DNA of 64,000 nucleotides from Heloderma charlesbogerti (taxonomy: Eukaryota > Chordata > Lepidosauria > Squamata > Helodermatidae), in the NCBI GenBank assembly GCA_026122225.1, contig JANEZZ010000728.1:3286001-3350000 (forward strand), in the 5' to 3' direction. Positions 33,290 to 44,205 of this stretch are shown here, piece by piece. The notes under the pieces were generated by a model. The model saw nothing but the letters and a program-made list of their open reading frames with translations, had not been told where the DNA came from and ran no database searches. A program made the translations under genes and the position numbers. How positions within the stretch are numbered: position 1 is the stretch's first letter; the number at the start of each line of letters is the position of its first letter.

Positions 33290-33980
33290 GAGGATGTCCA
33301 GATGAGGCTTTCATTGTGCAATTGCCCTGCCTCAAACATGGAATTCTACAGGGGTTAAGGACATGGTTGTCTCCTATCTGAAACCTTCCCATGTTTTCCC
33401 ACAGCTTCTTCTGTCTTTTTTCTTACAACCAAAACCAAATCTTGAAGTGTTAATGAGGGAGAGATCAAATAACTGCACAAGGACTTTTGACTGATAGTGC
33501 TAGGAGCTGTCCATCTGGAAGCATGCCATGTCAATGTACTATCATGCCCTACTGTGCCAGTGTTGTGTGTTGACCGGTGATATTGTGGCTTTCTTCACAC
33601 GGAGCTTTTATCCTGAGATTGAGATTGCTCCCTCATGGAGGTTTGCGGGCTCATTACATGACGCCATGAACCTCCAAGGCGTCTCCTGCACTAAATGCTC
33701 TTTGTTCCATTTTTAAATAGATGGCAGATAATGAGTTATCAACTTACCCTTGTGTTCCACTTGAGTTCCCTCTGTGAAAAGAGGAAAAGCGGCAAGAAGA
33801 GGAGCGAGATCAGTGAAAGATATGGAAGACTCAGATAAGGGGGAAAAGGAGGGGGAAAGGGGATGGGAAAAAGGAAGCATGTGAAAAAGGGAGTTGTTGT
33901 GATCCTGCATGTAAAACGGAAGCAGAAAGCCCCGTTTTAAATGCAGGATTTTAGGCTGGTGTAGTGGTGCTTTGTAGCAG
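33290..33980. repeat. Unclassified dispersed repeat Y, copy 2
   Basis: See 4425-4990: same GTCCAGATGAGGC, CCCTGCCTC, GTTTTCCCACAGCTTCTTCT blocks, then GCGGCAAGAAGAGG and GATCCTGCATGTAAAACGGA in the opposite relation to copy 1. Confidence 0.4.
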
Positions 33981-34879
33981 CAGAACAAGTCAATATGCTG
34001 GCAATAGCCAGCCAGTATTGGATCCAGGATCCTGGGGGTAGGGGGGGGGAGGCTTGGGCATAGTACCTTCATCCTGAAAGAAGTGGGGTGTGCAAACCAA
34101 AAAGTCTCACTCAGGTTGATTTCCATGGGTAGTTCCATGCAAAACCAAGAGTAGTTGTGCTGCTGCTGGGAGGTGGGTGCTGGCCAATGGAAAGTTGGCC
34201 TTGCTACAAAATTTCTTTCTGCTTGGCAGGTGTCAAAATGCTAAATGCTCTTTGCTCAGCAGGCAGGGCCAGCAAACTCTAGATCCTAGGGGACCCGTCC
34301 CAGTTTGAGGATATGGCTACAGCTGCAGACATCGCCATGGTAAAGAGCCATGCTAGAACAACAATTTCAAATGCCCAGTGGAGGTTGCAACTTTACAGAG
34401 AAAGAGATCAGTAAAAGAACAGGAAAAAGGCAATTTCCTATAGAACCTCAAGTACAACTTGTACTTAGGGGAAGGTGTGGGGGTATCCCTCCCTCATGAA
34501 ACCAGCTTTATAGACATTGGGGTGGGTTTGCCTGTTCTCATACCTGATGAACAAAACTTCACAGAAAATCCAGCTCTGAACTGGTATGAGAGTGGACAGA
34601 TGTCAAAGAACAGTGCCTATATCCTAGGTAGGGTAGGAAGACCATTTCCTGAGTACAGCATCTGCTGCTGCACCTTTTGGGCAAAGGAGACTTCTGCAGA
34701 GGGAAAGGAAGTTATGGCAGTGTCAGAGAAAGGTGGAGCGTGAAGCCTGGGTCCTCCAGAGGTATATTAGTGCTCAGGGCAGCAAAGGTGTCTGTTCCAC
34801 AACTCAACTGGATAGCAAGCTGCACCAAAGGACATTTTGTCTGTATGGAAGAGCAATATGCTCTGTGCCTATTTTTTGT
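33981..34879. other. Intergenic; unidentified
   Basis: No named element or exon recognised. Open frames here lack any feature I can interpret. Confidence 0.35.
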
Positions 34880-35453
34880 CCATGGCCCCCTGAGACTTGT
34901 ACACATTGAACAGGCCATCCAAGTGGTGGAAACTGAGCCCATAGAACCCCAGAGCAGTTCTGATTCTGAGGAGGAACAGCAATCCGTGGGAGAGGAGCCC
35001 GCTCATCCCTCACAGGCTCAGCAGCTGGCAGAGATTCCTCCTGCCAGCATTCCTGAGATAGATAGTGACCCTGGCAGTGAGAGAGTGCGGGAGGGGGGCT
35101 TGCTAGACGCTCGGCGCAGATGCAGGGAGCGACGAGCGATGGAGGGCGTGGAAAGGAGGCGTAGTGCCCATTTGGCACACAAGCAACGGTCGCATCCTGT
35201 GGACCCAAGGGAAAGAGGGAGGAACTCTCCCTAGCCCATAAGTTCAGGGTCTGCAAGTGATTCTCCTTCAAACGGGGACCAACTGCCTAACCCGGAGCAT
35301 AGGCTACTCTGCTGTTCATTGCTTATTTGCTGGTGATTAACATCTGAAAGAGTCATTAAGTTGTAAAAGGATTAAAGCCTTGAAAAGAGTCCTTTTGTCT
35401 GTGTTGGCTATTGGAGTAGACTGAAAGAGGCCGCTAGGGCACTCCTGACACCA
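34880..35453 (+). repeat. LTR-like repeat with charged ORF segment
   Basis: An open frame ending at 35234 encodes an acidic stretch (SSSDSEEEQQSVGEE), then DPGSERVREGGLLDARRR and ERRAMEGVERRRSAHLAHKQ. Downstream are ATTAAAG-type polyadenylation-like sequence (about 35370) and a terminus ACTCCTGACA at 35443-35452. The TG...CA ends and an LTR-like layout suggest a solo LTR of a Gypsy-type element, but no second LTR or primer-binding site was confirmed, and the left end is a guess. Confidence 0.35.
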
Positions 35454-36568
35454 AGTGCTTAACCTTCCCGTTCCCCTTGAGCCATCCTAATATATTGAGA
35501 GCGCTTGGGGGGTGTCAAGGTTGTGCCATTGTTTTCTCCTTCAGGTGAAATGGATTGGGGCAGAAGTGGGCAAAATATATCTCCTGAATCTGGAGATTAC
35601 ATGAAGCAAAAAAGAAGGGCCGTTATGCAGGATGAATGTATGTTGGACAGGAATTTATGCTGTGGCTGATGCCAAACATATACCAGATCTTTGCCACGGC
35701 TGCAGACTCCTGCAGCCTTTCTGTCTGTCTGCTGCTTTCCCCCTTTGCTCTGAAAAGTGCCTTTTAGCTTTTTTTTGAAGTAAAGCATCCCATTTGTGTG
35801 TTTTTTCTGTTGCCCCCATTCCTTTCCTGTGTAGTCAGTCTTCCTGCCATGCATGTCCCAAGGTTCAATCATTCTTTCGCAGAAATCTGACTCATAGTCT
35901 GGCTTTATGCCACACAGGATGCAATTTTTAGTAAGTGACTTAGAGCTTCCCAAGACTGAACAGATTTTATCTGAACTGTTTTGTCTGAACAGCTTTTAAA
36001 CAGTGACATATGTGCTCTCTTTTATTCTGAATTCTAGTGACTTCATTTGTAGCAATATGAAAGAAGTACTGGTTTGGCCTGAGCGGGTTGTGCTTCCTGG
36101 GAGGAACCAGGAAGTGGTTGAAGGCAACCCCCACTGCTTCTGGCCTGAGGAGAGAAAGGCCGCTGCCTGTGAGAGTTCAGTGGAAAGACGTTGTTTAAAA
36201 GAAACTTAGGGTTGTTTGGAAGGCAGAGTTTGTGTGGGCCTGTGGGGTGCAGTACACCAAGGGTGTGTTTCCATACTATCGCCTTCGCTTCTTTTCCAAT
36301 TTTGTTGTGTTGTTTCCCCAAAGCGCATTTTCTCTCCCGTGTGTTTCCATGTCTCAAAAGGACGCTGTCTATCATAATTGTACCGTGGCAGGCTGTGCTG
36401 TTTTAATGGAGCCCTAATTGCGTTTTGGAGTGGGTCTCCGTACCCCGTCTGTTTTCCCACCTCCTTGTGTTTCCAATTCCCCCCTCCCTCGCCCACTCTG
36501 CCCTGCTGAGGTTTTTCACTCTGGCCAGTCTCCTCCTTGCTTTCCCAGCCCTTTTGTTCTGCTTTAGA
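35454..36568. other. Intergenic; unidentified
   Basis: G/C-moderate sequence with no recognised exon. The part 36240-36420 (GTGTTTCCATACTATCGCC, GTGTTTCCATGTCTC) looks like a decayed transposon end. Confidence 0.35.
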
Positions 36569-36835
36569 GAAGAAGCAAAAAAACAAAGCACTGTGTCTGG
36601 AGCATCCCCCCCTTCAAACCTTCCTTGTTGCCCCTAAAATGGAGATTGAAACCACAATTGTGCATTAACAAAGGGGCAAAAAATCAAAGTGCTGTGTCTG
36701 GAGCATCCCCCCCTTTCCTTGGTGCCCTGAAACAGGGATTTAAAAAGCAATTGTGCATTAATGAAGTGGCAAAAAATCAAAGTGCTGTGTCTGAAGCACC
36801 CCACACCCCTTTAAACTTTCTTTCTTGCCCCTAAA
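36569..36835 (+). repeat. Three-unit tandem repeat, period about 93-101 bp
   Basis: CTGTGTCTG(G/A)AGCA recurs at 36591, 36692 and 36785, each followed by CCCC-rich and TTGCCC or GTGCCC-type sequence and a CAATTGTGCATTAA block. Confidence 0.85.
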
Positions 36836-37039
36836 ATGGGTACTTATGTGTGCATCTTTTCATCTCTGCTTGATCATCTCCTGCTCTCCTTCACACAACT
36901 TCAGTGTTCCTGCCTCTTCGGCCGTGTTTCCAGGACAACAGAAGGAGAAGCTAATGGAGGAGTATGGGATTTTTAAAAAGGCTTTTGCCTTCTCCCCCCC
37001 ACTTTCTCCTTTCCCCTGAAAGTCCAGATGCACCTGCAT

Positions 37040-37255
37040 TTCAGGAGCAAGCCTCATTGAGCACAATGGGAGTTACTTCCAAGCAGACACACATATGCTT
37101 GTGCTGGGAAAGGCGGGGGGAGAACACAAAGATGGAAACCAGCCCCCATTTTAACCCAGATGACCTCATTGACCACAATGGGAGTTACTTCTGACAAGAC
37201 AGTAATGGGTTTGTTGTGGGAAAGAGAGTGAAACCAGCCCCCATTTTAATGCACA
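37040..37255 (+). repeat. Tandem duplication, about 120 bp unit
   Basis: CACAATGGGAGTTACTTC and CCAGCCCCCATTTTAA each appear twice in the same order. Confidence 0.8.
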
Positions 37256-38059
37256 GGTTCTCTATATGGAAGCTGTGAAGGAGTTATGTCTTAAGGCAAT
37301 GGACCGAAGCCTTGAGATTGCGCTTAATTGCATTTCAAGAACTGAGGGCTTTGATATGTGCCATGTCAGCTGAGGGGCTTCTCTGTCATTTCTGTGGTCA
37401 TTGAGAGGGCAAGCCTCATTCAGCACAATGGGAGAAAATACTCCTTGACTGGGGTCATGGGCTGTGTTCTAGTGCTTATTTTCAATGATGTTTTAAAAGT
37501 TGGTCCCTTGTCATCCTGCTCCAAAATGGCAATGAAACTTCCGGAAAACAGGGAGAGAAAGGGTTGGGTCGCTGAGGTGAGAGTGACACACCCACAAAGG
37601 TCGGGCTACATGCCCCATGGGCAGGACTATGATACCGGACTCTGGTGGTTGTGGAAACAGGTCAGTAGTGGAGCCACCATAACCAGGAAAAGTCAGTCTA
37701 TAAGCAGACTCAGAAGAAGCGTTTTTTCAGTGATAAAATGCGACACTGGGCTGAATGGGCATGATGTCATGGAACCACAGAGACCCCACGGCACAGGCAG
37801 GTTGGGGTAAATCACTGGCGGATATACAGCCCAATTCTGAAACATCTTTCACATTACATTTCCTCTTGGTGCACAGTTGCCTCAGTTTCATTAATCAAAA
37901 CTTGACTTTTTTCCTCTTGTAGGCAGGAATGCATTCAGCTTAGGGAAGCTCCTGCCTCTGGGAAGAGGTAGGCAGAGCTAAGAAGCACTTCCTGAGGAGG
38001 GGTGATCTCTCCTTAGATCGCTAGTCAACTTCCTGCCTTGGTTAGGGTAGGGGAAACAG
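37256..38059. other. Intergenic; unidentified
   Basis: A further CAAGCCTCATTCAGCACAAT block at 37409 echoes the unit upstream. Otherwise nothing recognised. Confidence 0.35.
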
Positions 38060-38240
38060 GTGTGTAAGAGGGTTTGCTGGGTTGGATGATGATTTTATTC
38101 TGCTGATGTTGGGCTTTTAATTGTGTTCTAATGCATTTGTTTTATTATTATTCTAATCATTATTTATGATTGTAAGCCACCTTGAGTGTCATTTTTCTTG
38201 GTAGAAAGGCAGGGTACAAATAAAATAAAGACATTTTCCC
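38060..38240 (+). repeat. LINE 3' tail (L2-like)
   Basis: GATTGTAAGCCACCTTGAGTG followed by GGTAGAAAGGCAGGGTACAA and AAATAAAATAAAG is the standard 3' end of abundant vertebrate L2-clade LINEs. Confidence 0.55.
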
Positions 38241-38272
38241 CCAGAGATCCTTTAAGAAGCTAAGAAATTATC

Positions 38273-38300
38273 AGGGAAGGAAGGAAGGAAGGAAGAAAGA
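38273..38300 (+). repeat. (GGAA)n microsatellite
   Basis: Five GGAA units followed by GAAAGAAA. Confidence 0.9.
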
Positions 38301-38388
38301 AAATTTATGCAGGGCTACCCTTGTGCCTCATCTACAAAATCATCTGCAGCAGAAGTGCAAAATGTGTTGCCCATGATGCTGAATGGGG

Positions 38389-38412
38389 TGCCTGGCCTGG
38401 CCTGGCCTGGCC
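38389..38412 (+). repeat. (CCTGG)n short tandem repeat
   Basis: Four to five pentamers. Confidence 0.9.
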
Positions 38413-38720
38413 GAGCACACGTTACACTGGGATTGAAGCAATTGCACTGGCTACCTGTTAGCTACTGAGCCAAATTCAAGGTCTTCTTGTTGGCTTATAA
38501 AACCCTGAATAACTTGGGACCAGGTTACCTGGCAGATCACCTTCCCCAATAGAGTTATGGGCGATTGCAAGGATAATTGGAGGAGGCCATGCTGGTAGTA
38601 CAACCTACAGATTGCCATCTGGTGGCAACCTGGAGGCAGGCCTTCTCCAGGGTGAGACCCACCTTGTGGAATGCCTTGTTATCCGATATTCGGGAGACAC
38701 CAACTGTGGTGTGTTTTAGG

Positions 38721-39293
38721 TGGGGATGTATGAATCCCTTGCCTGGCTCCGTTCAGGGGCATCCGTGGTGATGGGGAGGTGATCTGTCCCTCCGCCTGGA
38801 ATCCTGCCCTGCTAGCTCCGCTCCACGGGGAGTCTGCGGAGCTGCCAGCTGGGCCCATCCACAGCCAGACTGCCATCTGCTGCCAGGCTGCTGTGGCTGC
38901 AAATGGCGGCTGGCGTAGCAGCTGCCATTTGTGTCCCTACATTAACTATGGTAGGCTATGTATATATTTACATAGCCTATCACGAAAAGAGCAAGGATGC
39001 AAATGGTGTAGCGGCCGCCATTTGCGTTCCTGCTCTTTGCCATGATAGGCTACGTAAATACTTACATAGCCTATCACGGCTAACGTAGCGAGGGAAATGG
39101 CGGCCGCAGACTGGGGCCGCCATTCACACCCGCAGATGAGGGCAGAGGACGGCTGACGCAAGGTAGGGTCCATCCCGGGGAGGTTTCGCAGGGTGGTGGT
39201 GGGGATTGCTCCATTCTGCCACAGACTCCGGGGGCTGGATTCTAAAGAATCTGGCCTCACTGGAGTCCATGGCGGAATTCTCTAACATCCCTA
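38721..39293. mobile_element. Palindromic hAT-like element H2 (573 bp)
   Basis: Ends TGGGGATGTA...AACATCCCTA. The target-site duplication GTTTTAGG is exact at 38713-38720 and 39294-39301. Two palindromes of the GTGATAGGCTACGTAAAT family lie at 38952-38979 and 39043-39076. The long structured end is on the right: inner stem GGCTGGATTC (39233-39242), loop TAAA, GAATCTGGCC (39247-39256). So its orientation is opposite to H1. Inserted into an L2 copy. Confidence 0.85.
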
Positions 39294-39395
39294 GTTTTAG
39301 GGATGTTAAAGACCTGTTAAAGACTTGTTAAAGACCTGTCCCTTTACCCAAGCCTTCCCTGAATGATTGTGCCACCCAGTTAGTTTTGTTTAGTA

Positions 39396-39919
39396 CAGGG
39401 GTAGGCAACCTTTTTTGGGTCCATGGGCACATTTGGCAATTTGAGAAACTGTCCTAGGCACTATCACAAAATGGCTGCCATGGGAAATGTGGCTAATCAC
39501 CTGCCCAAAAGACTGAATACAAGGCACAGATAGGGTCAGAGCCCCAACACACTAAACAAGTGTTGCTCCCAGCTGGCTTCCCCAGCTCCTCCTGGATTCC
39601 CTGACTGACTGCCCCTCCAAACTGGCTTACTGCTGCCCTTCCTAACTCTTTTTCTTGGCGGCTGGATGCACTGCCAGGGAAAGCATAGGCCTACAGTTGC
39701 CTGCCATCTTCCTTTCCTAAGAATGTTTCTGAGCCCCATGTGTAGTCTAGAGGCATTCACGGGAAACAAGGATGGCAGCAGCTGGACGCCCTCACTTTGC
39801 TGTGAAATGATCCCAACTGCCAGTAAGAAAAAAAAGGGGGGGCAGGGCACCTCAGCGGGTGCCAAGACAGGTGTCCAAGTGTGTGCTGTTGGCCACGGGC
39901 ACTCTGTTGCCTACCCCTA
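39396..39919. mobile_element. hAT non-autonomous element (524 bp)
   Basis: Inverted ends CAGGGGTAGGCAACC and GTTGCCTACCCCT(A). The 8-bp duplication is GTTTAGTA (39388-39395) and TTTTAGTA (39920-39927), one mismatch. The body has no intact transposase. Confidence 0.85.
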
Positions 39920-40110
39920 TTTTAGTACTTAGTGTTTTTAGTTTGGGTTGTAAATGTTTCAAACATTTTAAATGATGAGCTTTTGCATTTATTATGGTGA
40001 ATTTTAATTTTTGGTCTTGTAGTCTGCTTAGAGATATTAAGTAGATATGGTAAGCAGTATATACACTTCAATGATGATGATGGTGGTGGTGATGATGATG
40101 ATGATGATGT

Positions 40111-40779
40111 ATCTCTAGTGCTCCTTGCAAGATTTGTAGAATCTATGATTGAACCAGTGGATTGTGCAAAGTCAATGAGGCAAGGCAGCAATCTCTTTCA
40201 ACAAGGTCACGATCCCTGGAGAATATTTCACCAGTGCAGGCAGCTCTCAGATGGCACATTCCACATGCAATCCATCAGGGAGGACATGTATGAGGAAAGA
40301 TGTTTCAAAGAGAACCACAGTCACCAAGTCCTGGAGATCAGGGTTGAGAGAGGAATGGTGGGTCTTAATGGCAGCTAAAGTGGACAACCCTTGGCCAAGC
40401 TCAGGAAAAGGGCAATGATTTGATACACCGTAATGTTCAGAAGGTATGCAAGTGCTACAAGGCAGAGCTGTTTGCCCCTGTGAAGGCTATACGGTCAACT
40501 AATCAAATCTTTGACTCGGTGTCGGTGGAAGAAGAGCCTTATAGCTCGCAAAGTGATTGGATATTTTTTCCTGTGTCCAGACCCATCATTGGTATTGCCC
40601 TCTTTCTGCTAGTCCCTCATTCCTCAAGTGGCGGAGTGGCACTTGTAAAATATCAGCAGAGTCCTCCAATTCTGTGTAGACAGGACCAAGTCATTCCTCA
40701 GCTTTCTGGTAGTCTTTCATTCACCGTCCTGGGAAATTAGGCTTCCGTTGCTACATGTTCCTGTGAGATGACAGCAGGC
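40111..40779. other. Intergenic; unidentified
   Basis: No element or exon recognised between the L2 tail and MITE P. Confidence 0.4.
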
Positions 40780-40895
40780 TTCCCCAACCTGGCGCCCTCC
40801 AGATGGACTACAACTCCCACCATCTTTGACTATTGACCTAGCTGCCTGGGGCTGATGGGAATTTTAATCCATCTGGAGGACACCTGGTTGGGGAA
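40780..40895. mobile_element. Palindromic MITE P, copy
   Basis: TTCCCCAACCTGGCGCCCTC at the left and CACCTGGTTGGGGAA at the right are inverted; GACTACAACTCCCACCAT lies in the left arm. About 116 bp. Confidence 0.8.
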
Positions 40896-40971
40896 CGTTT
40901 AATTAGAGCACAGATCACGTTATCCCACACCTCTTGAGTTGAGAGGAAATTATGGCCCACTGGACCAAAAG

Positions 40972-41015
40972 GGGGTGTAGCTCAGTGGTAAAGTACCCGC
41001 TTCGCATGCAAAATG
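40972..41015 (+). repeat. tRNA-Ala-like fragment (SINE head or pseudogene)
   Basis: GGGGGTGTAGCTCAGTGGTA matches a tRNA-Ala 5' half with box A, followed by an anticodon-arm-like CGCTTCGCATGC. The T-arm/box B is destroyed, so it is not a functional tRNA. Confidence 0.5.
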
Positions 41016-41228
41016 TCTTTCCGGCAGCATCCCACCACTGCTACCACCGCAATGTGGAAGAAACCCCACATAGGCTCTGCCACCATTCTCTTCTGTTGCC
41101 ACCATAAATCTACACCTCTTTATTTAATTTACCCCTTTTACTTAAGTTAGCTGATTGTTAGGTGTGAGACAAACAGATCAAAATATGAAATATTTTATTA
41201 CAAAGAAGTGAAACAACAAAGCTTATGA

Positions 41229-41655
41229 ACTTTTGCTTTTTGTTGTTGTTGTTCAGTCGTTAAGAGCTGGACTATAAGGAAGGCTGAGCGCTGAAGAATT
41301 GATGCTTTCGAACTGTGGTGCTGGAGAAGACTCTTACATGTCCCCTGGACTGCAAGGAGGTCAAATCAGTCCATCCTAAAGGAAATCAACTCTGAGTGCT
41401 CATTGGAAGGACAGATACTGAAGCTGAAGCTCAAATATTTTGGCCACCTAATGCGAAGAAAAAAGTCACTGGAAAAGACCCTGATGCTGGGAAAGATTGA
41501 AGGCAAAGGGAGAAGGGGACGGCAGAGGATGAGATGGCTAGATAGCATCACCGATGCAATGAATATGGACTTGAGCACACTCCGGGAGAGAGTGGAGGAC
41601 AGGAAGGCCTGGCGTGCTATGGTCCATGGGGTCACGAAGAGTCGGACATGGCTTA
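41229..41655 (+). mobile_element. BovB LINE 3' fragment with relocated, inverted tail (copy 3)
   Basis: From GAGCTGGACTATAAGGAAGG to GAGTCGGACATG it is a plus-strand BovB 3' region, with frame RQRMRWLDSITDAMN at the end and the TGA (41292-41294) after KAER also seen in copies 1 and 2. The normal tail (ACTGAACGACTGAACAACAA) is missing at the right end, but its complement, GTTGTTGTTGTTCAGTCGTT, sits at the left end (about 41243-41262). Confidence 0.85.
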
Positions 41656-42233
41656 CTGTTACTTTAAAACAAGGCTTTTATGTTGTTACTGTTACCACCT
41701 GTCAGCTTACAGAAGTTACCATTCCTATCCGTAACCAAGCCTAAGACGCTTCCATTGTCAAGCTTCACCCCAGTTAAATCACAGGCCTTGCACTGAGGGC
41801 TTGCTATATAGTCCTCCTTCTGGTAAAATTTGACTCCATCTGGGATCTTTGATGATGGTTTACCAGACTTCCCCTTGAAGACGTCAGTCTGGCCCAGCAG
41901 CTTGTTCTGTCTTCAGACCTCAACCAGCTTTTACCCAGCCCTCTTAGTGAAGCCTACTTTTGGAGTCTTCTTCTCCTTACTTGTTGGCTACCTCCGGCTT
42001 CCACCTTTCCTCCTTCCAGCTTGGCTTCTGAGTCTAGCTAGCTGCTGTCTTTCTCAGGCTGTGAACGTCTCCTGAAGACACTCTTCCACTGGCATGGTTC
42101 CATGGTGACACTGCCAGATGAACTGTCCAAGATGCCTCTCAACAGCTCCTTATATTTCCCCAGTTTGAACCCTCCAGCCGGTCAGCAATGGTCACACCCC
42201 CTCGGTTCAAGACTATAGAACTCATAGAACTCT
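41656..42233. other. Intergenic; unidentified
   Basis: No gene or named repeat recognised. Confidence 0.4.
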
Positions 42234-42362
42234 CATAGAATCATAGGGCTGGGAGGGGCCTACAAGACCATCGAGTCCAACCCCCTGCTCAGTGCAGGAA
42301 GCCTGATTCCCAGGCAGTCTCCCATCCAAGTACTAACCAGGGCTGGCCCTGCTCCAATAGGC
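42234..42362 (-). mobile_element. CR1 LINE 3' end, short
   Basis: AGAATCATAGGGCTGGGAGG and GAGTCCAACCCCCTGCTCA are the antisense CR1 terminus. Confidence 0.85.
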
Positions 42363-43209
42363 ATCTTTAGAATGTCTGGCTCTCCTCCGGTCAGATGGTA
42401 CCAATTTCAGTTCAGCCATACTATGTATAAGACAGAAACCTGTCCCCATATTCTCCTCTCAGCGATAACAGTAACTGCAACTCCGCCAGCACATTCGGTT
42501 TTTATTATCTCTGTCCTCTGGCTGAAGGCTCAAGTAAAAGACATATTTTTCCCCTCTTCTACTATTAACCCGTTCATCTTCAGTCCTTGTAACAAAAATA
42601 ACACTTGAACATATTAAACTTTTACTTCACAAAAATCAGTTTGTTCACACAGACACCTGGCACATTCTTTCACAAGGACTATAAGCTAGGCACATTTGCC
42701 CCAGCCAAAGCAGCTCCAGGCAAATTGTTTTGCAAAGGGTCTTAGCTAAGATCCTGTCTTGCGGAATAATGTTGTGGACTTGCCCTACCTGGCATGTACT
42801 GCTTTTAAACAATGCTACCCTAATAATGGTCCACAAGGGGAGAAAAGGAGATTTTTACTTCATGAATTTCTGTCCTTCTCATAGGCTGGAGAGCATTCAG
42901 CCTTCCGCAGTCAGCAATGCATTCTGGGAAGCAGCCCTGGCTCCCTATGAGAGCTGAAATTGTAGAGTCAATTGTATGTTTCTTTTTCTTCTCTTAATGA
43001 ACTATTTGTGCTTATTCTTCTGTCATATGTTTTCTAATCTCCTATTTCAGGACCTTCCTGTGAATCTAGGGAGAAGTTTTGCTATCTCAGGAAATGCTGG
43101 TTAGCCCTGTCTACCCAGTCCCTCAGGTGAGACCTTCCTTAAGCTGAATGCCCTCCTGCCTTTAAGGAGAAAAATACATTCACCAGGTAAGTATTAACAC
43201 CTTATGTGT
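42363..43209. other. Intergenic; unidentified
   Basis: Nothing assignable was recognised. Confidence 0.4.
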
Positions 43210-43214
43210 TAATT

Positions 43215-43400
43215 ACATTTTTTAAAAAAGAAAAATCCTGCCCTTCCTCCAAGAAGGTCAGGGTGGTGTACAAGGTTTTCTTCCTCATTTTATCCTCACA
43301 AGCCCTTGAGCTAAGTTAGACTGAGAAATAGGGTGGGATTTTTAAAAAAGATCATCCTATGAGCTTCATAGCTAAGTCAACCTTGTTTGCCTGTTGCCAC
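43215..43400. mobile_element. MIR-like SINE, decayed
   Basis: CCTTCCTCCAAGAAGGTCAG..GGTGTACAAGG..CATTTTATCCTCACAA parallels the copy at 24237. Confidence 0.5.
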
Positions 43401-43437
43401 CAAACTGAAAAGAATTAAATACCTCTATTGCTTCTTT

Positions 43438-43772
43438 GGGACCTCAGTGGCTTAGTGGTTAAGATGCTGAACTGCAGACTGGAAGGTTGGCAGGTCAGCA
43501 GTTCGAGACCCGAGTGCTGCATGACGGAGTGAGCTCCCGTCTTCAGTCCCTGCTTTTGCCAACCTAGCAGTTCGAAAGCAAGAAATTGTAAGTAGATAAA
43601 TAGGTACCGCCTCAGTGGGAAAGGTAACAGCGTTCCGTGCACCTGGGTGTTCAGTCATGCCGGCCACATGACCACGGAAGCGTCTTTGGACAGTGCTGGC
43701 TCTTCGGCTTAGAAACGGGGATGAGCACTGCACCCTAGAGTCGGACACGACTGGTTGGGGACACCTTTACCT
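43438..43772 (+). mobile_element. Sauria-type SINE with BovB-like tail
   Basis: A tRNA-like head (GTGGCTTAGTGGTTAAGATG, GCAGTTCGAGACCCG) and the terminus TAGAGTCGGACACGACTGG..ACACCTTTACCTTTTT. GAGTCGGACACGACTG is shared with the BovB 3' end at 49955-49970, the expected sign of BovB-driven mobilisation. Confidence 0.8.
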
Positions 43773-44197
43773 TTTTATTGCTTCTTCACTTGCCATAGGA
43801 AGAAATATAGCTGATGGAAGTCTCACCTTTATTAATCGGTAGTACAACTCATGTTCCATTCCCTCTACTTCTCTGCATTATTTTGCTTTTTGGTTTAAAA
43901 ATGGTTTATTCTTTGCTTCACTGTTTTAATTCTCTTATGACCACATATTTATTTATTTAAATGTGTAACTAATCTTGCAAGCTATAAAATGAAGCAATGG
44001 CAGATGGAAGAGGTGAATTTTCTTTAAAGACAACTGAAATGGCTACTGTCCTTTCTCCCCCAGTTTTTGCCAAAATGCATCCACTCACAGAACACTTGGG
44101 TTCCTACTATCTCTATGGTTATCAAATGTCACTTAGGGAAAACAGCTGTAGTTCTTCTGAGAAAAGCAGGAAGATGTTCCACTGATAATTTGATTCT
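43773..44197. other. Intergenic; unidentified
   Basis: A/T-rich. No exon or named repeat recognised. Confidence 0.4.
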
Positions 44198-44205
44198 ATT
44201 TGAAG

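Larger units (their letters stand above)
38413..40110 (+). mobile_element. L2-type LINE 3' end split by two hAT-like insertions
   Basis: The first piece (38413-38720) encodes the end of ORF2: LKQLHWLPVSY, AKFKVFLLAYKTLNNLGPGY and RQAFSRVRPTLWNALL. It is cut by H2 (38721-39293), continues 39302-39395, is cut again by a hAT element (39396-39919), and ends with the 3' UTR and a (GAT)n tail at about 40070-40109. Confidence 0.75.

Noticed and set aside
40972..41015. Functional tRNA-Ala gene
   Set aside because: The T-arm and box B are missing and the acceptor stem has no partner.
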